Shown here: positions 1 to 8,620 of the stretch, one piece after another
How positions within the stretch are numbered: position 1 is the stretch's first letter
Layout: each line of letters begins with the position of its first letter
NCBI RefSeq assembly: GCF_004011865.1
Contig: NZ_RKLP01000006.1
Coordinates: 186,001-250,000 of the forward strand
Direction: 5' to 3'
Origin: Prescottella agglutinans
GTDB taxonomy: Bacteria; Actinomycetota; Actinomycetes; Mycobacteriales; Mycobacteriaceae
DNA length: 64,000 bases
Notes under the pieces: generated by a model
What the model was told of the DNA's origin: nothing
Seen by the model: only the letters and a program-made list of their open reading frames with translations
Databases searched by the model: none
Position numbers and translations under genes: made by a program

Positions 1-318
1 CACCAGCTCGCGGTCGCGTTGCGGCACGGTGTCCACATCCCACCCGGCCTGCTGAACCCGGTTCAGCGCGTCGTCGTAGAGACGGTCCTGCAAGATGTCC
101 CAGACACTCACCATGCCCTGTGGATGCGGCTCCCACAGCGCCGGCCAGTTCAACCCGTGCCCGTCGTCGGCGAGCACCCAACGGGCCCGCTCGGCAGGCG
201 TCGCCTTCTCGATCCGGATGTAGCGCGTGATCGGCGTCGTCAGCACGTCACCGCTCGCGAGCGTCAGCACGATGTCGACGGCGGTGAGATCGACCTCGGC
301 AATGCGGTAGTCGGTCAT
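1..318 (-). CDS. DUF2442 family protein, C-terminus beyond window
   Basis: The gene reads leftward and leaves the window after 106 codons. The start ATG at 318-316 follows an AAAGGAA ribosome binding site. The protein opens MTDYRIAEVDLTAVDIVLTL, then has a short hydrophilic segment and the stretch GLNWPALWEPHPQGMVSVWD, which fits the small beta-rich DUF2442 fold. Members are often found near toxin-antitoxin or mobile genes, and their biochemical role is not known. No partner gene is visible here because the rest lies outside. The reading is supported by a good start site and family-like N-terminus, but the missing end prevents a length check. Confidence 0.7.
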   Translation of the reverse strand, partial: MTDYRIAEVDLTAVDIVLTLASGDVLTTPITRYIRIEKATPAERARWVLADDGHGLNWPALWEPHPQGMVSVWDILQDRLYDDALNRVQQAGWDVDTVPQRDRELV

Positions 319-327
319 GATTCCTTT

Positions 328-346
328 CGTGCGTCCGCGACGCACG
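328..346. promoter_or_regulatory. Inverted repeat upstream of the DUF2442 gene
   Basis: CGTGCGTC, three bases, GACGCACG: a perfect 8-bp-arm inverted repeat beginning 10 bases upstream of the leftward start codon. A second overlapping pair, GTCCG/CGGAC (333-349), uses the same bases. It could be an operator or a hairpin in the leader. No binding protein is identified. Confidence 0.35.
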
Positions 347-545
347 GACGAGTGTTCCCATCATCGTCGGGCGGCGGCCGGACCGACTCGCGGGGGACCG
401 GCGCAGGGCGCTCTCGCCGACCGCATGCGACTCCCGCTACCGAACGCTGTCACAGTGGTGCGGTACGCAAACGAACGCACGTGTCGACGACCGCGTCCGC
501 GCGCTCGACGATTCGCGGCAAGGAAAACTGGAACCTGGGGGGAAG

Positions 546-1622
546 ATGAGGCAGATCCTCTTTGCTGCCGGAATCGCATTGGCGGTGTCCATTCTGCTGA
601 CACCGCTTCTGATCAAGGCATTCTCGAGGCAGGGATTCGGACAGGAGATCCGGGTCGAGGGGCCCGCGAGCCATCAGTCCAAGCGCGGGACTCCGACGAT
701 GGGCGGTGTCGCTATCCTGTGCGGACTGTGGGCGGGCTACCTGGGATCGCATGTGATCGGAATCGGGTATCACGCTGACGGTCCATCCGCGTCGGGTCTT
801 CTCGTGCTGGGCCTGACGACGGCGCTGGCCGGCGTCGGCTTTCTCGACGACTACATCAAGATTCGCAAGCAACGAAACCTCGGCCTGAAGGCAACGGGAA
901 AGTACATCGGTCAGATCTCCGCGGCGGTGATCTTCGCGGTGCTCGCGCTCCGCTTCCGTGGCAGCAGCGGTCTGACGCCCGGTAGCACCGATCTGTCCTT
1001 CATCCGGGACACCACGATCGCAATGGGCGCAGTCGTGTTCGTCCTGTTCACTTGCTTGTTGGTGGTCGCGTGGTCGAATGCGGTCAATCTGACCGACGGT
1101 TTGGACGGTCTCGCCGCCGGTTCGATGGGGTTGGTGCTCGGTAGCTACGTGATCATCACCTTCTGGCAATACCGCAATGCGTGCGAAACCGCTCCCGGTG
1201 CAGGCTGTTACGAAGTGCGTGATCCGCTCGATCTCGCGTTGATCTGCGCCGCCGGCGCAGCCGCATGCGTGGGGTTCCTGTGGTGGAACGCCGCCCCGGC
1301 GAAGATCTTCATGGGCGACACCGGTTCACTCGCGCTCGGCGGTCTGCTTGCCGGGCTCTCCATCACGACGCGGACCGAGTTGCTCGCCGTCGCTCTCGGG
1401 GCGTTGTTCGTCGCGGAGGCGGCATCGGTGCTGATTCAGGTCGCCGTGTTCCGGGCGTCGCGGGGGCGACGTGTCTTCCGGATGGCCCCGATGCACCACC
1501 ATTTCGAGCTCGGTGGGTGGCCGGAGACGGTCGTGATCATCAGGTTCTGGCTGCTCGCGGCGATCACATCGGCTGCCGGCGTCGCAATGTTCTACAACGA
1601 GTACCTCGCCGCCGTGGACTGA
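546..1622 (+). CDS. mraY: Phospho-N-acetylmuramoyl-pentapeptide transferase (MraY), stand-alone copy
   Basis: MraY transfers phospho-MurNAc-pentapeptide from UDP to undecaprenyl phosphate, giving lipid I on the inner face of the membrane. The 358-residue product has the usual length and about ten membrane segments. The family motifs are intact: the paired aspartates DDYIK at 101-105, NLTDGLDG at 181-188, FMGDTGS at 255-261, and the histidine loop MHHHFE at 316-321. The start ATG follows a GGGGGGAAG ribosome site. mraY normally sits between murF and murD in the division and cell-wall cluster. Here its neighbours are a DUF2442 gene and NTF2-like genes, so this is either a second copy or a relocated gene. 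All catalytic residues are present, so an active enzyme is likely. Confidence 0.93.
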   Translation: MRQILFAAGIALAVSILLTPLLIKAFSRQGFGQEIRVEGPASHQSKRGTPTMGGVAILCGLWAGYLGSHVIGIGYHADGPSASGLLVLGLTTALAGVGFLDDYIKIRKQRNLGLKATGKYIGQISAAVIFAVLALRFRGSSGLTPGSTDLSFIRDTTIAMGAVVFVLFTCLLVVAWSNAVNLTDGLDGLAAGSMGLVLGSYVIITFWQYRNACETAPGAGCYEVRDPLDLALICAAGAAACVGFLWWNAAPAKIFMGDTGSLALGGLLAGLSITTRTELLAVALGALFVAEAASVLIQVAVFRASRGRRVFRMAPMHHHFELGGWPETVVIIRFWLLAAITSAAGVAMFYNEYLAAVD

Positions 1623-1792
1623 AGACCGGAACGAAGGCACCGAGTCCCGGTTGTCCTCCTGCCGAAGGATCTCATCATGCCTTCGTCGATTGCCCGCAGT
1701 TCGAAGTGGTGGGTAGGCTTTCTGCACGGTCGTAGAACGCAATTCGTGGGCTCGACGGACCGTTTCGCTGCCGGAATTCACGGAGGCGCCGA

Positions 1793-2179
1793 ATGACGTA
1801 CCTGGGGAAGCCCTACTATCCGGCGTGGCTGGACAATCTGGCCGACGACGTCATCCTGGAGGCCGCGGCGATGGACGGCACTGCGACCGGTGCCGACGAT
1901 GTCCGTGCCATCCTGGTCACGGCCCGCGAACTGTATGAGCGCCAAGAGTTCAACTACGCCGGCCCGTGCGGCGAGAGCGGCTTCCTCGAGGACTACACCA
2001 GTTCGGTCCGTGGCATGTCCACCCACGTTGTCGTTCTGGTCACCTTCAACGACGCCGGGCAGACCCAGCGCGTCGTGGTGAACCACCGGCCGCGCAGCGC
2101 GATGCTGCAGTTTTCCCGCCTGATGCTCGAGAAGAACACCGGTACCCCGTACGCGCGATTCTGGGAAGGCACGCCGTGA
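1793..2179 (+). CDS. NTF2-like (SnoaL-type) protein, copy 1 of a tandem pair
   Basis: A 128-residue cytosolic protein starting MTYLGKPYYPAWLDNLADDV with a GGAGG ribosome site upstream. The pattern of an N-terminal helix with WLDNLADDV, a central FLEDYTSSVRG strand and a C-terminal VVVNHRPRSA strand suggests the small cone-shaped NTF2-like/SnoaL fold, used both by isomerases and by non-catalytic ligand-binding proteins. It is about two thirds identical (84 of 128 positions, no gaps) to the next gene, so the pair arose by local duplication. Fold assignment is by pattern only, and no substrate can be proposed. Confidence 0.7.
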   Translation: MTYLGKPYYPAWLDNLADDVILEAAAMDGTATGADDVRAILVTARELYERQEFNYAGPCGESGFLEDYTSSVRGMSTHVVVLVTFNDAGQTQRVVVNHRPRSAMLQFSRLMLEKNTGTPYARFWEGTP

Positions 2180-2297
2180 GCGGCGAGTGACACCCGAGCA
2201 CGGAATGCTCAGTGTCGCTGGGTATCTGGGCTTTGGCTTCGACGGATGCCATCAGCAGAGGGTAGGGCTCGCCGCCGGGTGCGAGGGGAGACAAGGC

Positions 2298-2684
2298 ATG
2301 ACGTACATGGGGAAGCCCTACTACCCGGCGTGGCTGGACAACCTGGCCGACGACGTCACGGGGGAAGGCGCCGCGTGGGACGGCGCTATCGAGGGCGCCG
2401 AGGCCGTGCACGAAGTGGTGCTGGCCGCCCGGGAGATATATGAGTTCCAGGACTTTCACTACGCCGACCCGTGCGGCGAGAACAGTTTCCTCGAGGACTA
2501 CACCTCGGCGGTCCGCGGTGTGCCTCTCTACGTCATCGTCCTGGTCACCTTCGACGCCGCAGGAAAGGCCCAGCGACTCGTAGTGAACCACCGCCCGCGC
2601 AGCGCCGTGCTGCTCTTGTCCCGCGCGATGCTCGAGAGGTTCGCCGGCACGCCCCTCGCCAAGCATTGGGAAGGCACACCCTGA
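2298..2684 (+). CDS. NTF2-like (SnoaL-type) protein, copy 2 of a tandem pair
   Basis: The second copy is also exactly 128 residues. The ATG at 2298 was chosen over an upstream GTG at 2187 because it matches the start of copy 1 (MTY-GKPYYPAWLDNLADDV) and follows a GGGGAG ribosome site. The two copies agree best at both ends and in FLEDYTS-VRG, -VLVTF and VVNHRPRSA, and differ most between residues 21 and 45 and near residue 115. These are positions where specificity may have diverged. The 118 bases between the copies are not obviously duplicated. Function is unknown. Confidence 0.7.
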   Translation: MTYMGKPYYPAWLDNLADDVTGEGAAWDGAIEGAEAVHEVVLAAREIYEFQDFHYADPCGENSFLEDYTSAVRGVPLYVIVLVTFDAAGKAQRLVVNHRPRSAVLLLSRAMLERFAGTPLAKHWEGTP

Positions 2685-2986
2685 GTGCCGGACTGCTGAC
2701 GAGGAGCTGGGGCAGGGAGGCCGAAACACGACGGATTCTCGACCGCCAGTCCGCGCTCGTCTACGTGACCGCGTTCATCGTGCGGCGATGCGGACTGGTT
2801 GCTGATCGGACTCGCGGGCGATGTACCCGATTTCGGGGGACAGAATCTCGAATGCTCGACCCCGCTGCGGGTCGTGAGAGGACGATGGTGTCTGTGGGGC
2901 CGATCCGGCCGCCACGGCGAGAAGACGGAGAACAAACCTAGTCCGGAGCGGATCCGGCTGATTCGCGCCGAGGATGGGTGCGCATC
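2685..2986. other. Intergenic stretch with no gene seen
   Basis: About 300 bases between the second NTF2-like gene and the alpha/beta hydrolase. Open frames here are short and lack ribosome sites. I see no stable hairpin or RNA-like fold. Part of it should hold the promoter for the hydrolase, but I cannot name a convincing -35/-10 pair. Confidence 0.5.
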
Positions 2987-3685
2987 ATGTCGACGCCGAC
3001 TACTCCGAGCATCGTCTTCGCCCACGGCTTGTGGGCCGATGGGTCCTGCTTCAGCAAGGTGATACCGGCATTGCAGGCAGAAGGGCACGAGGTGGTGTCC
3101 ACGCAGAACAGCCTCGACACCCTGGAAGGCGATGTCGCTGCGGTCAAGCGGGCTCTGGGGCGGGTCAGAAGCCCGGCAATCCTCGTCGGGCATTCGTACG
3201 GAGGCACCGTGATCACGGCAGCGGGAACCGATGACCGTGTCGCGGGGCTCGTGTACATTGCCGCGCTCGCCCCGGACGAGGACGAGACGTCGCAGAGCCT
3301 GCAGGCCAAGTTCCCCACGACGGATGTGTTCGCGCACACCGAGATCGCGGAGGGGCGAATCTGGTTGCGATCGGACGGTATCGAATGCTTCGCAGGTGAT
3401 CTCTCCGAACAGGAACAGCAGCTCGTACTGGCGACTCAGGGGGTGCCCGCCGTTGATCTCTTCGAGCAGCAGGTCGCGGGCACCGCGTGGAAATCGAAGC
3501 CGAGCTGGTACATCGTGGGCCGAAACGACCGCACCGTGCATCCCGAGCTGGAGCGCTTCTGTGCCGGACGCATGAACGCAAGCACCTACGAGGCGGACAG
3601 CAGCCACGTTCCGATGCTGTCCCAGCCCAGCCTGGTGATCGACGTGATCCGAGCTGCCGCGAGCGCCTGTCAAGGCGCACAGTGA
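2987..3685 (+). CDS. Alpha/beta hydrolase
   Basis: A 232-residue single-domain hydrolase of the esterase/RsbQ-like type. The oxyanion strand FAHGLWADG lies at residues 11-19. The nucleophile is Ser70 in GHSYGG, with Asp181 in GRNDRTVHPE as acid and His207 in SSHVPML as base, so the triad is complete. The ATG at 2987 was preferred to the GTG at 2978 because GAGG then sits at a workable distance. The stop overlaps the start of the following VOC gene by four bases, so the two are probably made together. No signal peptide is present, so it acts in the cytosol. Substrate unknown. Confidence 0.85.
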   Translation: MSTPTTPSIVFAHGLWADGSCFSKVIPALQAEGHEVVSTQNSLDTLEGDVAAVKRALGRVRSPAILVGHSYGGTVITAAGTDDRVAGLVYIAALAPDEDETSQSLQAKFPTTDVFAHTEIAEGRIWLRSDGIECFAGDLSEQEQQLVLATQGVPAVDLFEQQVAGTAWKSKPSWYIVGRNDRTVHPELERFCAGRMNASTYEADSSHVPMLSQPSLVIDVIRAAASACQGAQ

Positions 3686-4122
3686 TCGACCACGTCTACA
3701 TCTCCGTCACCGATATCGACCGGGCACTGGCCTTCTATCTCGACGCCCTCGGCCCTGCGGGATGGCGCGCGTTCGGGAACTACAGCGCCGCAGACGGTCC
3801 GGACGGCGTGCCGGACCTCTTCGGCATCGGTGACGCCGACTATATCTCCGGGGCAAGGGTCGGCTCGAGTATCTGGTTGCGCCGGCGTGTATCCGGCGAG
3901 ACGGGCCTATACGTGGGCATCGTCTGTGACAGCAACGATATGGTCGACGCGGCGTACGCCGCTGCTGTCAGGGCCGGTGGCATCGACGAAGGCGAACCGG
4001 CCGACCGAACCTACTTCGCACCCGGCTATTACGCCGCCAATGTTCGCGATGCCGATGGCAACCGCCTGGAGTTCGTGCACAAGGCGTGGAACACGACCCG
4101 CGGACCCACAGCGATGGTGTGA
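3682..4122 (+). CDS. VOC (glyoxalase/bleomycin-resistance fold) protein
   Basis: The product (146 residues) starts IDHVYISVTDIDRALAFYLD, the typical first beta-alpha-beta unit of the vicinal oxygen chelate superfamily. It ends with DADGNRLEFVHKAW, the metal-site strand carrying the conserved Glu. His3 and the Glu in LEFV are plausible metal ligands. The GTG start overlaps the stop of the upstream hydrolase (GTGA), so translation is probably coupled; no separate ribosome site is seen. Members include glyoxalases, dioxygenases and drug-binding proteins, and the sequence does not decide among them. Confidence 0.85.
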   Translation: MIDHVYISVTDIDRALAFYLDALGPAGWRAFGNYSAADGPDGVPDLFGIGDADYISGARVGSSIWLRRRVSGETGLYVGIVCDSNDMVDAAYAAAVRAGGIDEGEPADRTYFAPGYYAANVRDADGNRLEFVHKAWNTTRGPTAMV

Positions 4123-4198
4123 CACAAGTGGAATCCGTTTCTCACGTTCGATACCTGGTGGGCGTCTACCTGATGAGAACGAGAGGAAGGGGAAGCGG

Positions 4199-4714
4199 AT
4201 GAACATTCGGCACACGGTGATCGACACCGCGGCGCTCGGCCCGGTCACGATCGTGGCGACCGATGCGGCTGTCACCGGAGTGTATTTCCGGCATCACATC
4301 CGGCGACCGGCCCAGGAACTGTTCGGGCCGCCGCTGTCCTTCGTCGACGACGCGGTTCTGGGCAAAGCGGTCGGCCAGCTGCTCGAGTATCTGCTCGGAC
4401 AGCGCCGCAGTTTCGATCTGCTGTTGAACCCGGCCGGTGACGACTTCCAGCGGCGGGTATGGGAACAGGTCGAGGCGATCGAGTTCGGTGAGACCACCAC
4501 CTACGGGCAGATAGCGCAGCGCCTCGGCGACAGTTCCTCCGCGTACCTGGTCGGCCAGGCCGTGGGCGTCAATCCGCTCTGCATCTTCATCCCATGCCAC
4601 CGGGTGATCGGCGCGAACGGATCACTGACCGGCTATGCGGGCGGTCTGAAGCGCAAGCGTGCACTGCTCGAGCTGGAGGAACCGGCCGCGGTCTACGCGG
4701 GACGGCTGTTCTGA
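4199..4714 (+). CDS. ogt: Methylated-DNA-protein cysteine methyltransferase
   Basis: This suicide repair protein moves the alkyl group from O6-alkylguanine in DNA onto its own cysteine. The 171-residue product has the degenerate N-terminal domain (1-80) followed by the conserved domain: FQRRVWEQVEAIEFGETTTYG at about 83-103, and the active site IPCHRV with acceptor Cys133. The recognition-loop region GSLTGYAGGLKRK follows at 141-153. The ATG comes after a GA-rich ribosome site (GAGAGGAAGGGGAAG). Length and motifs fit Ogt rather than the Ada fusion. It stands alone after the VOC gene with a 76-base gap. Confidence 0.93.
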   Translation: MNIRHTVIDTAALGPVTIVATDAAVTGVYFRHHIRRPAQELFGPPLSFVDDAVLGKAVGQLLEYLLGQRRSFDLLLNPAGDDFQRRVWEQVEAIEFGETTTYGQIAQRLGDSSSAYLVGQAVGVNPLCIFIPCHRVIGANGSLTGYAGGLKRKRALLELEEPAAVYAGRLF

Positions 4715-4909
4715 TCGTGAAACCCGAGTCCGGGAGGAATCCCACCCCCACCGCCGGCTGCGCCGGGCCAGGCTCGACAGATTGACCGCCGTCGAGGACG
4801 AGACCATCATAGGCACACGGGCAACTCGGACTGCGTGACCGAGCCAGTCAACCAATCGTGCAGCGGTCCGCAACCACCGAGACCCATTCCCGTGAATGGA
4901 AGTAACCTC

Positions 4910-6560
4910 ATGGTTGACACCGTAATTCGACATATCTTGAGGCGCCTCGACGAGATTGGTATTGACGACGTCTTCGGAGTCGCCGGGGACTACGCGTTTC
5001 CCGTCAATGATGCGATCGTCGAACATCCGGCGATCAACTGGATCGGATGCTGCAACGAGCTCAACGCGGGCTACGCCGCTGACGGGTATGCCCGGATACG
5101 CGGACTCGGCTCGGTGTGCACCACCTATGGGGTGGGTGAACTGGCCGCGATGAGCGCAATCGCGGGCGCTTACGCGGAGCACCTCGCCGTGTTTCACCTG
5201 GTCGGCACGCCAAACCTTGCGACGGAAGAGGGCCGCGCGCTGGTGCATCACACACTGGGCAACGGCGAATTCGGCCTGTTCCACCAGATGGCCGAGCCGA
5301 TCGTGTGCGCAAGTGCGATCGTGACACCGCAGAACGTGGCGGCGGAGACGGAGCGGCTGATCGCGGCGGCGCTCTACCATCGACGACCGGTCTACATGGC
5401 GATTCCCCGGCGATGTCGCAAACCTGCCCGTGCTCGGCGGCGCGCTACCGATCGGCGCGCCGAACAGTGATCCAGAGGCGCTGGCGGCGGCGGCCGATGC
5501 GGTGGCCGCGGCCCTGAACGACGCGGGGCAGGCGTGTGTGCTGCCGGGGGTGCTGCTCAGGCGACTCGGCCTGCAGGGCGCGGCGGCAAGATTCCTGGAC
5601 GCCTCGGGCTTGCCGTTTGCAACGATGTTTGCCGACAAATCGGTCCTCGGAGAGGACCGCCCCGACTACATCGGGATGTACGTCGGGCGGCTGATGGGCG
5701 AGTCGGTGCGCGCGTTCGTGGAGTCGTGTGACGTGGTGGTGATGATCGGCGCCAGACTGAGCGACGGCAATACCGCGGGGAACACCGTCCGACTGGACCC
5801 GGTCAAGACGATCGCCATCGACCATCACCGCACCACCGTCGGCCCGACGGTGTACCGCAACGTGGAGATGGCCGACATTCTCGCGCTTCTGCCGGACCGT
5901 GTCACCAAACGTGCACCGCGGACGCAGATCGCGCCGGAAACGCTGGGGCCGATCGTCGGCGGTGGTGAAGACTCGATCACCGCCGACACCCTCTACCCGC
6001 GCTGGGCCAACTTCTTCCGTCACGACGATGTGATCATCACCGACACCGGGACGTCCTCGCTGGGTTTGACGCTCGCGCGGTTGCCCAGAGGCGCCGAGTT
6101 TCACAATCAGACGCTGTGGGCGTCGATCGGGTGGGCCACCCCGGCGGCGTTCGGTGCCGCGGTGGGGGCTCCGGATCGTCGGGTCATCCTGATCACCGGG
6201 GAAGGTTCGCACCAGATGACCGTGCAGGAGATCGGCCAGTTCGGTCGTCATGGGCTGCGCCCGATTATATTTGTGCTCAACAACTCTGGCTATCTCAGCG
6301 AACGCATGCTGTGCAAGGACATGGGCCTGTCCTACAACGACATCGCGGCCTGGAACTACGCCGAACTTCCTCACGCGATGGGCTGCCAGGGGTGGTTCGA
6401 CGCTCGCGTGCACACATGCGGCGCACTCGATGATGCGCTCGAGAAGGCCGAGCACGCCGACGGCGCCGCCTACATCGAAGTCGTCACCGATGCCGACGAG
6501 GCCCCGCCGATGTATGAGAAGCTTCACGAGAACGTCAAGTCGTTCTACAACATCCGCTAG
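4910..6560 (+). pseudogene. Alpha-keto acid decarboxylase (thiamine-diphosphate dependent), frameshifted
   Basis: The reading frame opens at ATG 4910 after GGAAG and runs to about 5404, then must shift by one base to continue to the stop at 6560. The join lies at the CCCC run 5405-5408: removing one C restores AIPGDVANLP and a 549-residue protein, the usual size for pyruvate/indolepyruvate/branched keto-acid decarboxylases. Frame 1 carries the catalytic Glu in NELNAGYAADGYAR and the HH pair in LVHHTLG. Frame 2 carries the cofactor motif GEGSHQ with NNSGY. Every part is conserved apart from the extra base, so this is either a very recent inactivation, a slippage-prone site or a sequencing error. 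Substrate (indolepyruvate, pyruvate or branched keto acids) cannot be fixed from sequence. Confidence 0.85.
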
Positions 6561-6977
6561 CCCTTCGTTCAAATCGATCCCGCTGTCTCGCTCTGTCCGC
6601 CATCCGGGGCCTCACTTGACGACCGTCTCGTCCTGGGCGGACGATCGAAGCACTGGTAACTCCCAGAAGCGAGGAGTCAGGATGGCGTGGAGGCAACCGG
6701 ATCCTGAGCCCTGACTTTCGTCGCCGCTCAATCGGGGGGTTGTAGGGCGGCGGCGGGCGGTTCTGAGATCGGCTGCAGCGCAATATTTCTGTGGGTGAGT
6801 GGTTTTCGGCGCCGGACAGGCGCGGCCCGCTCGCCATCGTTCCGGTGCCGCCACGATACGCCCGGTTTCGGCGGTTCGCTCCGTGAGCAGCGCAACTAGA
6901 GGTGGGAGTGGCCGATCAGCTGCCTCGGTCGGCGGCCGCTCACGCAGCGGCCCCACCCACGGTGGAGAGGAATTTAT
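6561..6977. other. Intergenic stretch before the MDR reductase
   Basis: No full gene is seen in these 417 bases. One tiny frame at 6682-6714 (10 codons, MAWRQPDPEP) has AGGAG five bases ahead of its ATG and could be a leader peptide, but nothing else supports it. A GAGAGGAA ribosome site for the next gene lies at the right end. Confidence 0.4.
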
Positions 6978-7946
6978 ATGCGCGCCATCCAGATTGAACA
7001 GTTCGGCGACCCCGCGCAGGTGCTCCGCGTCGTCGACGTCGAGGAGCCGCCGCCGCCGGGTCCGCACGAGGTTCTGTTGAGCGTCGAGGTCTCGCCGTTG
7101 AACAAACACGACCTGTTGGTTGTCGCCGGCATGCTGGCGCGACCCCCTCTGCCCCACATACCAGGCGCAGAGGGGGTCGCCCGCGTGCTTGCCACCGGCG
7201 CCGAGGTCGAGGACCTTCAAGTTGGCGATCTGGTCGTGGTACCCCTGTATGCCGGTGCGTGGCGTGAGCGACTCGTCGTGCCTGCCGACGGCCTGTTCGC
7301 ACTCCCCGCCGGCGGCAGCATCGAGCAGTACTCGATGCTGGGCAGCAACCCCCCGACGGCAGGGTTGATGCTCAGTGAATGCACCCCGCTCCAGCCTGGT
7401 GACTGGGTGGTTCAGAACGCCGCCAACTCCGGTGTGGGACGGTCATTGATCGCGCTGGCCAAACTTCGTGGGCTGAAAACGATCAACCTGGCCCGTAACG
7501 ACGCAACGTTCGCCGAGCTCACAGCGGCCGGGGCCGACGTCGTCCACGTCGACGACTCGGATGCGGTGGGCGATGTTCGAGCATTGATCGGCGACGCGCG
7601 AGTGGCGCTGGCAGTGGAATCCGTCGGTGGTCCAGGGGTGGCACGGCTGCTCGAATTGCTTTCCGACGGTGGATGGTTGGTCAGCTACTCCTGGGCCAGG
7701 GACGAACCCATGTGGGTCGCCACCTCGACGCTGGTCGCCAAGCACCTCACCGTCCGGGGGTTCTTTGTCGGCGACTTCGACTACCTCGACAAGGTGGTGC
7801 CTGTCATTCGTGAGGCCGCACCGCTAGTGGCCGACGGAGCCCTCGTTGTCCCCGTGGCGGACGTGTACCCCCTCGCGCGCATCCAGGACGCGGTGCAACA
7901 TCTCCTTCGTGGCGGCAAGATCCTGCTGAAAGTCGCGGGGCGATGA
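6978..7946 (+). CDS. MDR-family NAD(P)H-dependent reductase (enoyl reductase/quinone oxidoreductase-like)
   Basis: A 322-residue medium-chain dehydrogenase/reductase without zinc ligands. The N-terminal GroES-like domain (about 1-125) contains HIPGAEGVARVLATGAEV, and the nucleotide-binding domain contains QNAANSGVGRSLIALAKLRG at about 148-167. The QNA-NSGVG motif is the form seen in trans-2-enoyl-CoA reductases of the MECR type, so reduction of an enoyl thioester or an enone is the best guess. A clear GAGAGGAA ribosome site sets the start. It is followed by a convergent thioesterase and, further on, an SDR and AraC regulator, consistent with a small catabolic or detoxification group. Confidence 0.85.
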   Translation: MRAIQIEQFGDPAQVLRVVDVEEPPPPGPHEVLLSVEVSPLNKHDLLVVAGMLARPPLPHIPGAEGVARVLATGAEVEDLQVGDLVVVPLYAGAWRERLVVPADGLFALPAGGSIEQYSMLGSNPPTAGLMLSECTPLQPGDWVVQNAANSGVGRSLIALAKLRGLKTINLARNDATFAELTAAGADVVHVDDSDAVGDVRALIGDARVALAVESVGGPGVARLLELLSDGGWLVSYSWARDEPMWVATSTLVAKHLTVRGFFVGDFDYLDKVVPVIREAAPLVADGALVVPVADVYPLARIQDAVQHLLRGGKILLKVAGR

Positions 7947-8030
7947 AGGCGGCGAGTGTGCGACGACTCGGCGCGACGCGTTGGCAAGATGTTCACGTGA
8001 CCGACCGACTCGTTGCTGCGTCCGGTTTGT

Positions 8031-8459
8031 CTAGCCGGCCGGTAGAGGGACGTTCTGGAGCCGTAACTGCCCTCTGGCGAGGTCTTTGCCGCTGGATTCG
8101 TCGGTGATCCTGACCAGCCACAGCTGTTGGGTTCTGCCCTGCTGGATAGGCTCGGCAACGACGAGTGCCCGGCCGCCGGTGCTGGATCGTAGGAAGTCGG
8201 TGCTGTTGTGTACTCCAACGGCAAACTGTCCGCGGTCGACGACCGCGGCGCTCGCGCCGATGCTGGCGGCCGATTCGACGATCGTTGCGTACACGCCGCC
8301 GTGGACCACTCCCCACGGGGTGTGGTGGCCGGGGCCGAGGTCTACGAACCCGGACACCCTCGTTCCGGACTGTTCTTCGACGACAAACCCGGTAGCCTGC
8401 GAGAAGGCACTCAGGTCAGGCAGATCCGTGCTGGGTGACGTGTCCACGGTGAACTCCAT
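8031..8459 (-). CDS. PaaI-type hot-dog thioesterase
   Basis: A 142-residue hot-dog protein. The segment HHTPWGVVHGGVYATIVESAAS (about 45-66) holds the HGGV signature and the acidic residue on the central helix used by PaaI-family thioesterases on acyl- or aroyl-CoA. A STDFLRSS strand and GRTQQLWLVRITDESGKDLARG complete the fold. The frame stays open far upstream, but MEFTVDTSPST is the first ATG with a family-like N-terminus. There is no good ribosome site. Instead an 18-base palindrome lies just upstream (8463-8480). It faces the MDR reductase gene and could hydrolyse a CoA ester produced by that group. Confidence 0.83.
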   Translation of the reverse strand: MEFTVDTSPSTDLPDLSAFSQATGFVVEEQSGTRVSGFVDLGPGHHTPWGVVHGGVYATIVESAASIGASAAVVDRGQFAVGVHNSTDFLRSSTGGRALVVAEPIQQGRTQQLWLVRITDESSGKDLARGQLRLQNVPLPAG

Positions 8460-8462
8460 TTC

Positions 8463-8480
8463 TGTGGATACGAATCCACA
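8463..8480. promoter_or_regulatory. Palindrome upstream of the thioesterase
   Basis: TGTGGAT, ACGA, ATCCACA: a perfect 7-bp-arm inverted repeat starting four bases before the thioesterase ATG. Size, symmetry and placement fit a repressor operator that would block initiation. The cognate regulator is not identified. Confidence 0.45.
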
Positions 8481-8620
8481 ACGGCGACCACGAACTGCGA
8501 GACCAGCCATGCTGCCACGACTTCCGAGGTACCGGCTCAGCTTCGAGACATCCCGTCTGCGGCCGCCATCGGAAGTGGGCGTTCCGTTGCGGGCTTTGCA
8601 CTCGCCCAGCAGCTGTGCGC

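Noticed and set aside
6682-6714. Ten-codon leader peptide upstream of the MDR reductase
   Set aside because: Has a ribosome site but no codon bias toward a regulatory amino acid and no downstream hairpin.
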